Assembly: GCF_013044505.1 (NCBI RefSeq)
Contig: NZ_JABERD010000102.1
Coordinates: 1-33,984, forward strand
Origin: Streptomyces sp. S3(2020)
GTDB lineage: Bacteria; Actinomycetota; Actinomycetes; Streptomycetales; Streptomycetaceae
DNA: 33,984 bases
Direction of reading: 5' to 3'
Shown: positions 29,245 to 33,984 of the stretch, piece after piece
How the letters are laid out: each line of letters begins with the position of its first letter
Numbering within the stretch: the first letter of the stretch is position 1
The notes under the pieces: model-generated
Told to the model about the DNA's origin: nothing
The model's input: only the letters and a program-made list of their open reading frames with translations
Database searches by the model: none
Position numbers and translations under genes: made by a program

Positions 29245-31584
29245 CTACTTCACCGCGCGGCCCACTTCGAGCGAGATCGTCGAGCCATTCAGGGCCTCCT
29301 GGACGATCTTGATCTTGGTGTTGGTGTCAGTGATCTTCACACCCGCGAACGGGGTCGCCGCGTCGTAGTAGGTGCTGGTGTGGTCGTTGAAGACCGACAC
29401 CCCCTTCGACGACGGGATCCGCTTCGCGACGTCCGCGTTGTGCAGCGTGATGCCGTCCGTGCGGAACAGGCTGAAGGGCGAGTCGTACGCCTGGATGCGG
29501 CTGCGCATCGGCGTGCCGTCGGACCACTTCAGCGCCGTCGGGTGCGAGTCGACCGGAAGCAGCAGACCGGCGCCGGGGTGCTCGCTGGTGTTGTTGTCGG
29601 CCTGGGAGGTGTCCCACTTCCAGATCAACAGGCCGTTCTGGTACGGGAAGTGCTCCACCCAGCTCGGACGGGTCGTGGAGAAGCCGAAGTTGTACGGGCC
29701 GACCTTCAACGTCCGGTCGTACGACACGTACTGGCGGTTCTCGGCGATGTAGTACTGCGCGTAGTCCTTGCTGAAGGAGGCCCCCACACGGGAGAAGCCC
29801 TTCGCCGTCCAGGCCGCGTCCGCGCTCTCGGCGTCGTCCGCGAACAGGGCGGCGCCGTCGGCCGTGACGGTGATCCGGTCGGCCGCGAAGCCCTTCCCGG
29901 CCACGCCGCCGTCGGAGGAGTAGCGGAAGCGCAGGTCGATCTTCTGGCCGGCGTAGGCGTCCAGCGGGAACGACAGCTTCTTGTACGTCTCCGAGGAACC
30001 GGTCAGCACGGGCTGGCCGCTGGCGTCACGCGCGAGGGCCGTGCCGTCCGCGGTGCCGTCGATCGGCTTGAAGGTGGTGCCGCCGTCGGTGGAGACCTCG
30101 GTGTACACGTTGTCGTACGCGGCCTCGGTGTCCCACCAGCCGTCCAGGGTCAGCGTCGCCGCCGACCGGCCGGTGAGGTCCACCGAACGGGACAGCGTGT
30201 TGTTGAGGCTGTTGCCGCTGCCGCTCCACCACTGGGTGGCGCCCTGGGCCGGGGTCACGATCTCGGTGGTGACCGCCTTCGTGGGCAGTTCGACGACCAG
30301 ACCCTGCTTGTTCTTGGTGTTGTACTCGGCGACACCCAGCTTGTGCTTCGACTTGGTCGCGGCCTTCGCCACGTCGTAGTCCAGCCAGCCCAGTTGCAGC
30401 TTGTCCCAGGCGGTCATGTCGCCGGGCAGGTCACCGATGGTGTCCTTGCCGGTGCCGAGCCAGGAACCGGAGGACATCAGGGTCCAGAAACCGGTGGAGT
30501 TCTCGCCGCCGCCGGAGGTGTCGTAGTGGTCCGGCAGACCGAGGTCATGGCCGAACTCGTGGGCGAAGACGCCGAGTCCGCCGTTCTCCGGCTGGATGGT
30601 GTAGTCGCCGACCCAGATGCCGGTGTCACCGACCTGGGTGCCGCCGAGCAGGTTGCCCCCGGGGCCGGTGGCACCCGCGTCGGTGCCGAACGCGTACCAG
30701 CGGTGCGCCCAGATGGCGTCCTCGCCCTGGGCGCCGCCGCCCGCGGACTCGTCCTCGCCGGCGTGCACGATCTGGAAGTGGTCGATGTAGCCGTCGGACT
30801 CGTTGAAGTCGCCGTCGCCGTCGAAGTCGTAGCGGTCCCACTGGTCGAACTCGGCGATGTCCGCCTTGATCTCGGCGTCCGTGCGCCCCGCCGCCTGCTG
30901 CTGGGCGACCCATGCCGTGACACCGTCCTGGACCGCGTTCCACGCGCAGGTGTCACAGGAGTTGGAGCCGTAACGGGCCTCGTTGTAGGGGACCTTGACC
31001 CAGTCGGTGACCTCGCCCTCGACCGAGTAGCGGCCCGAGGACTGCTTCTCGTAGTAGGTCTTCATCGACGCGGTGCCGTCGCCGAAGTAGAGGTCCTCGA
31101 AGTGCGCCGTGTTGTAGTCCGCCTGCCAGGCCGTGCTGTTGTCCTGGGTGCGGTCCGGCTCGGCTATCTCGTTGTGCGCGGGGCCGGCGGTGCCGCCGTA
31201 GCGGGGGTCGGTCTGGTCTCCGAACTCGACGAGGATCGTGAAGATCTTGTCGGTCCGCTCGCGGCCGAGTTCGACGTACTTGCTGTCGCCCTTGCGGCTC
31301 TTGAGCTCGACGACCTTGGAGCCGTCACGGTTCTTGACCGTGGCGGCGCCGGATATGACCTGCTTCAGCGCCTCTTCGCGCTGCGCCTCCTGGGTCCGGG
31401 AGAGCGGACCGTCGAAGTCGTGCTCCTGCGTGGTCTTCGCCGGCTGCGGGTCGGTGCGGTTCCCCGCGGCCGGCGCCGCGGTGGTGTCGGCCTGCGCGAC
31501 GGCGAAGGTGGAGATGGTCGCCGTCGCGGCGGCCAGTGCGACGGTGGTCGCGGCCGCTCTGAACGTCCAGGGTCTGCTGGGCAC
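29245..31584 (-). CDS. Secreted M6-family metallopeptidase (immune inhibitor A type)
   Basis: A 779-residue exported zinc protease. A signal peptide covers about residues 1-32 (Ala-rich core, cleavage near AVAQA). The catalytic motif is H342EFGH346 in GVFAHEFGHDLGLPDHYD, with a downstream Met-turn WTLMSSGSW. An acidic DFDGDGDFNESDGYIDHF segment before it resembles a calcium-binding loop. The C-terminal half is beta-rich (VDLTGRSAATLTLDGWWD and related strands), as in immune inhibitor A/M6 proteins. GTG start at 31584 with GGGGAGG upstream. It probably degrades extracellular proteins. Confidence 0.94.
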   Translation of the reverse strand: MPSRPWTFRAAATTVALAAATATISTFAVAQADTTAAPAAGNRTDPQPAKTTQEHDFDGPLSRTQEAQREEALKQVISGAATVKNRDGSKVVELKSRKGDSKYVELGRERTDKIFTILVEFGDQTDPRYGGTAGPAHNEIAEPDRTQDNSTAWQADYNTAHFEDLYFGDGTASMKTYYEKQSSGRYSVEGEVTDWVKVPYNEARYGSNSCDTCAWNAVQDGVTAWVAQQQAAGRTDAEIKADIAEFDQWDRYDFDGDGDFNESDGYIDHFQIVHAGEDESAGGGAQGEDAIWAHRWYAFGTDAGATGPGGNLLGGTQVGDTGIWVGDYTIQPENGGLGVFAHEFGHDLGLPDHYDTSGGGENSTGFWTLMSSGSWLGTGKDTIGDLPGDMTAWDKLQLGWLDYDVAKAATKSKHKLGVAEYNTKNKQGLVVELPTKAVTTEIVTPAQGATQWWSGSGNSLNNTLSRSVDLTGRSAATLTLDGWWDTEAAYDNVYTEVSTDGGTTFKPIDGTADGTALARDASGQPVLTGSSETYKKLSFPLDAYAGQKIDLRFRYSSDGGVAGKGFAADRITVTADGAALFADDAESADAAWTAKGFSRVGASFSKDYAQYYIAENRQYVSYDRTLKVGPYNFGFSTTRPSWVEHFPYQNGLLIWKWDTSQADNNTSEHPGAGLLLPVDSHPTALKWSDGTPMRSRIQAYDSPFSLFRTDGITLHNADVAKRIPSSKGVSVFNDHTSTYYDAATPFAGVKITDTNTKIKIVQEALNGSTISLEVGRAVK

Positions 31585-31599
31585 CTGAGTCTTCCTCCC

Positions 31600-31625
31600 C
31601 TAGTCAAGTGACGGCATTTGACTAG
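31600..31625. promoter_or_regulatory. Inverted repeat at the M6 peptidase leader
   Basis: CTAGTCAA (31600-31607) and TTGACTAG (31618-31625), perfect 8-bp arms with a 10-bp loop, lie just upstream of the Shine-Dalgarno of the M6 gene. A further AGTCAA occurs about 28 bp further upstream. It may be an operator or a 5'-UTR hairpin. Confidence 0.45.
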
Positions 31626-31930
31626 AGGTTCAGAAGAAAAGACAGACCTTGACTTGAACAGGACAACTGCACTATGCGGACCTGGCGTCCGCTTTACGAA
31701 CACCTTGAGAAGATCCTGAGTCGCCCTCGACCGGCGCTCGCGCGTGTCCACTTCGTGGACGGCATGACTCCGTGCGCCCCCCGTGCACCGGTACTGTTGG
31801 TTAGGTCACGCTTACCGTTCGTTCCGCTCGGGCATGCACGCGATTAGAGTCATTCGGCGGAACGCCCCAAAACGGCGGAAAGCCAGGCCGACACCCCCCG
31901 TGGACCCCCACTTCCGAGGACACGATTGCC
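31626..31930. other. Divergent intergenic region with an iron-box-like site
   Basis: No gene. It contains the M6 promoter region, a palindrome GTCCAC-TTC-GTGGAC (31746-31760) and TTAGGTCACGCTTACCGTT (31801-31819). The last shares 13 of 19 positions with the DmdR/IdeR iron box as I remember it. The leader of the small membrane protein gene follows, with GAGGA about 10 nt before its ATG. Confidence 0.4.
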
Positions 31931-32221
31931 ATGCCTCGTCCGACTGCCGCACAGCTCGCCTACGGTTCGTTCACCGTGATCTTCTCGACGCTCGCCATGC
32001 TGCTGCTGTCACAGACGAGTTCGGGTGTGGGGATCGCGGTCATCGCCTTCGCCGCGCTCGCCCTCGGCCTGCTCGTCGCCATGACGGTCCCCATGCCCAA
32101 GGCCCGTGTGGTCGCGGTGCGCAAGCCCGCCACCGAGCAGGCGGAGACGGCACACACGCCCGTACCGGCCACGGTCACCGTCCTGGCGACCGAGCCGGTG
32201 CACGAGCGCGCCGCCTCCTGA
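31931..32221 (+). CDS. Small membrane protein, unknown function
   Basis: 96 residues. Two adjacent hydrophobic segments (about residues 12-27, SFTVIFSTLAMLLLSQ, and 32-53, VGIAVIAFAALALGLLVAMTV) form a helical hairpin. A hydrophilic C-terminal tail of about 43 residues follows, rich in Ala, Val, Thr and Pro. GAGGA lies about 10 nt upstream of the ATG. I recognise no family. It is convergent with the RDD gene; AACTGAC/GTCAGTT (32224-32248) forms a small hairpin across the junction. Confidence 0.75.
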   Translation: MPRPTAAQLAYGSFTVIFSTLAMLLLSQTSSGVGIAVIAFAALALGLLVAMTVPMPKARVVAVRKPATEQAETAHTPVPATVTVLATEPVHERAAS

Positions 32222-32242
32222 TGAACTGACGGCGTCCGGTGG

Positions 32243-32923
32243 TCAGTTGACGCTGACCACCACCGTCTTCGCCGCCTTGTCGTGCAGGCCCTGCTTGTAG
32301 GGCTTGTCGAAGAAGCTCCAGCCGCCCGAGATCGCGGTCCAGATACAGGCGCAGCAGAACGCGAACGGGATCCACAGCACCGCCGAACGCGTCAGCGCGG
32401 TCTGCACCGAGGGCGTGGAGCCGTTCTCGAGATTCGCCACCCGCATCCCGAACCACTTCTTGCCGAGCGTCTGGCCGGAGCGGCTGATCATGACGGTGTC
32501 GTACGCGATGTAGAGCACGGCCGTGACGAGCGACTGCGTGAAGGACTTGCCGTACTCGACCTTGTCGGGGTCCACGTCGTACTCGTTGACGCCGAAGCCC
32601 CAGGTGAGCAGCCAGACGACGATGGCGACGAGGATCATGTCGATGATCCGGGCGAGCGTGCGCTTGCCGCTTTCGGCGAGCGGGGGCATACCGGCGAGCG
32701 GGTCGTTCGGGTACGAGCCGCCGCCGTACGGATCCCCACCGCCATAGGGACCGCCGCCTCCGTACGGCGGGGGCTCACTGCCGTACGGCGAGCCCGCGTC
32801 CCCTGACGGCGGGGGCTGACTGCCGTACGGGGAACCCTCGTCGCCCGACGGCGGGGGCTGCTTCCTGAACGGGTCGTCTTCCGGCGGCTGCTGGCCGGAG
32901 CCGGGGGGCGGTTCGCTGCTCAT
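32243..32923 (-). CDS. RDD-family membrane protein with Pro/Gly-rich N-terminus
   Basis: 226 residues. The first 85 are low-complexity and repetitive (PPPSGDEGSPYGSQ, PPPSGDAGSPYGSE, then YGGGGPYGGGDPYGGG). The RDD domain follows, with KRTLARIIDMILVAIVVWLL, a middle hydrophobic segment LVTAVLYIAYDTVM, the GQTLGKKWFGMRV motif, and the C-terminal signature FDKPYKQGLHDKAAKTVVV. RDD proteins are small polytopic membrane proteins, some linked to ion or compatible-solute transport; the role here is unknown. ATG 32923 is chosen because the upstream extension lacks the repeat character. It is paralogous to the next gene upstream. Confidence 0.88.
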   Translation of the reverse strand: MSSEPPPGSGQQPPEDDPFRKQPPPSGDEGSPYGSQPPPSGDAGSPYGSEPPPYGGGGPYGGGDPYGGGSYPNDPLAGMPPLAESGKRTLARIIDMILVAIVVWLLTWGFGVNEYDVDPDKVEYGKSFTQSLVTAVLYIAYDTVMISRSGQTLGKKWFGMRVANLENGSTPSVQTALTRSAVLWIPFAFCCACIWTAISGGWSFFDKPYKQGLHDKAAKTVVVSVN

Positions 32924-33012
32924 GGCCCGAGTCGACCGCGATCCCCGCGGCTCCGCATCCGGCGAGCGGCCGTCCGGGGTACGGAATCCGGTGGCCGCTG
33001 TGCCGTATGCGG

Positions 33013-33984
33013 CTATCCCGCTACGAACGTATGTGCGGCCTTGTCGTGCCAGCACTGGCGCCACGGCTTGTCGAACAGGCCCCACACGACCCCCACGACA
33101 CCGATCGCGAGCAAGCCGGGGACGCTGTAGACGAGCCAGCGGCGCAGCGCCGCGCCGAAGGACGGCGGGTCGCCGCCCTCGATGTCCCGCACCTCCAGGC
33201 CGAGCAGCTTCTTGCCCAGGGTGCGGCCCCACTTGGCGGTGGGCAGTGCCTCGTAGAGGACGCCGAAGACGAGGAGGACGGCGAGGACGATACCGAGGTA
33301 GGCGGAGGTCGTGCCGTCCAGGAGCCAGACCGTGACGGTCTCGCCGGAGAGCTTGGCCGCGTCGATCTTCTCGTTGACGTGGTCCAGCGCCCTGGTGGCG
33401 AGCGGGACGGCGGCCGCGGCGGTGACGCCGACGAGGACGACGGTGTCCAGCAGCCGGGCGGTCAGCCGCTTGCCGAGGCCCGCGGGGCGGGCGGCGGCCT
33501 GACGCCGGGCGGCGGCCTGGAAGACGTCCTCCACGGGCGGCTTCCAGGGCGTGACGGGCTGGTCCTCGCCGGGGGTGCCGGCGAGGCGGTGCACCTGCTG
33601 GGCCCAGGAGGACTGACCGCCGCCGGCACCACTGGCCATGGGGGTGGACTGCATGGGCGTGGACTGCTGGGGGACGGACGCGGCCGGGGTCGGCGGAGTC
33701 GCCTGCGGGCCGGAGGAAGCGGCCGGTCCGGCGACGCCCTGGGCACCGGCCTGTGCGGAGGCGGCACGCTCGGCGGCGGCCTTGCCCGCGCCGAAGCCCG
33801 GGCCGCCGTCGGACCGTGCGCCGCCCGTGCCCCCGCCCTGCGCCCCACCCGGCTGGGCCGGGCGCGGGGAGGGCGGCCGGAAGGTCATGGTGCCCTCGTC
33901 GGCGGCGGGGCCACCGGGGGCGGGGACGCCGGGGGTCACGGCACCGAAGGCGGGGCCGCCGGAGGGAGCGGCGCCGGCGGCCGG
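33013..33984 (-). CDS. RDD-family membrane protein, 5' end beyond the window
   Basis: The frame is open to the window edge, so the start is outside; a GTG at 33939 and an ATG at 33888 are internal candidates. The visible protein has a long Gly/Ala/Pro/Ser/Gln-rich N-terminus, a segment WAQQVHRLAG, then the RDD domain: GKRLTARLLDTVVLVGV, a second membrane segment YLGIVLAVLLVFGVLYEAL, GRTLGKKLLGLEV and the C-terminal FDKPWRQCWHDKAAHTFV. It resembles the neighbouring RDD gene in layout and C-terminal motif, indicating an old tandem duplication. Function unknown. Confidence 0.88.
   Translation of the reverse strand, partial: PAAGAAPSGGPAFGAVTPGVPAPGGPAADEGTMTFRPPSPRPAQPGGAQGGGTGGARSDGGPGFGAGKAAAERAASAQAGAQGVAGPAASSGPQATPPTPAASVPQQSTPMQSTPMASGAGGGQSSWAQQVHRLAGTPGEDQPVTPWKPPVEDVFQAAARRQAAARPAGLGKRLTARLLDTVVLVGVTAAAAVPLATRALDHVNEKIDAAKLSGETVTVWLLDGTTSAYLGIVLAVLLVFGVLYEALPTAKWGRTLGKKLLGLEVRDIEGGDPPSFGAALRRWLVYSVPGLLAIGVVGVVWGLFDKPWRQCWHDKAAHTFVAG

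Overview
The window is ordinary high-G+C actinobacterial chromosome, almost certainly Streptomyces. Evidence: strong G/C third-position bias, tandem GlcNAc-type PTS EIIC genes with DasR-like dre sites, a cysM-cysO-JAMM cysteine module, LacI, RDD, DUF1707, DUF2017, DUF3618 and DUF445 family proteins, and a sulfur leader peptide of the Streptomyces type. From memory the order resembles the S. coelicolor SCO29xx neighbourhood. That is recollection, not a database result.

Layout. 0-4 kb: DUF445 membrane protein, secreted SGNH hydrolase, a miniature TIR element inserted between two convergent stop codons, and a DUF1707 protein. 3.8-6.5 kb: three-gene ABC-2 exporter on the minus strand. 6.7-9.1 kb: class A penicillin-binding protein with a Thr/Gly/Asp repeat tail. 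9.1-10.3 kb: SugE/Gdx-type guanidinium exporter preceded by a guanidine-III-like riboswitch, a GroES-like protein and a DUF3618 protein. 10.4-13.2 kb: Bcp peroxiredoxin, a frameshifted HNH remnant, tRNA-Leu(UAG), then rdgB, a lipoprotein and rph on the minus strand. 13.2-16.5 kb: a 196-bp palindromic repeat and the PTS genes nagF, nagE1 and nagE2 with dre-like operators. 16.5-18 kb: MBL-fold hydrolase and a membrane-anchored PemK/MazF-like protein. 18-21 kb: cysM, cysO, a cysteine leader peptide overlapped by a perfect sigma-R-type promoter, a LacI regulator and a JAMM peptidase (mec). 21-26 kb: amino-acid permease, DUF2017, clpS, pncB and pncA. 26-27.4 kb: divergent nitroreductase and azoreductase around a dyad operator. 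27.5-28.1 kb: a non-coding tandem array of 33-37 bp units with higher-order periodicity. 28.2-34 kb: MarR regulator, hypothetical protein, secreted M6 peptidase, small membrane protein and two RDD proteins, the last cut by the window edge.

How genes work together. CysO (sulfur carrier), CysM (O-phosphoserine sulfhydrylase) and the JAMM peptidase form the protein-thiocarboxylate cysteine pathway, apparently under both sigma-R and cysteine-leader control. nagF with the nagE genes would import N-acetylglucosamine under DasR. pncA and pncB convert nicotinamide to nicotinate mononucleotide. The nitro- and azoreductases share a regulatory region and look like a quinone or electrophile response pair. 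No phage, CRISPR array or biosynthetic cluster was seen. The most interesting signals are regulatory: the riboswitch with an SD-adjacent switching helix, the promoter and leader-peptide overlap at cysO, and the satellite-like array.
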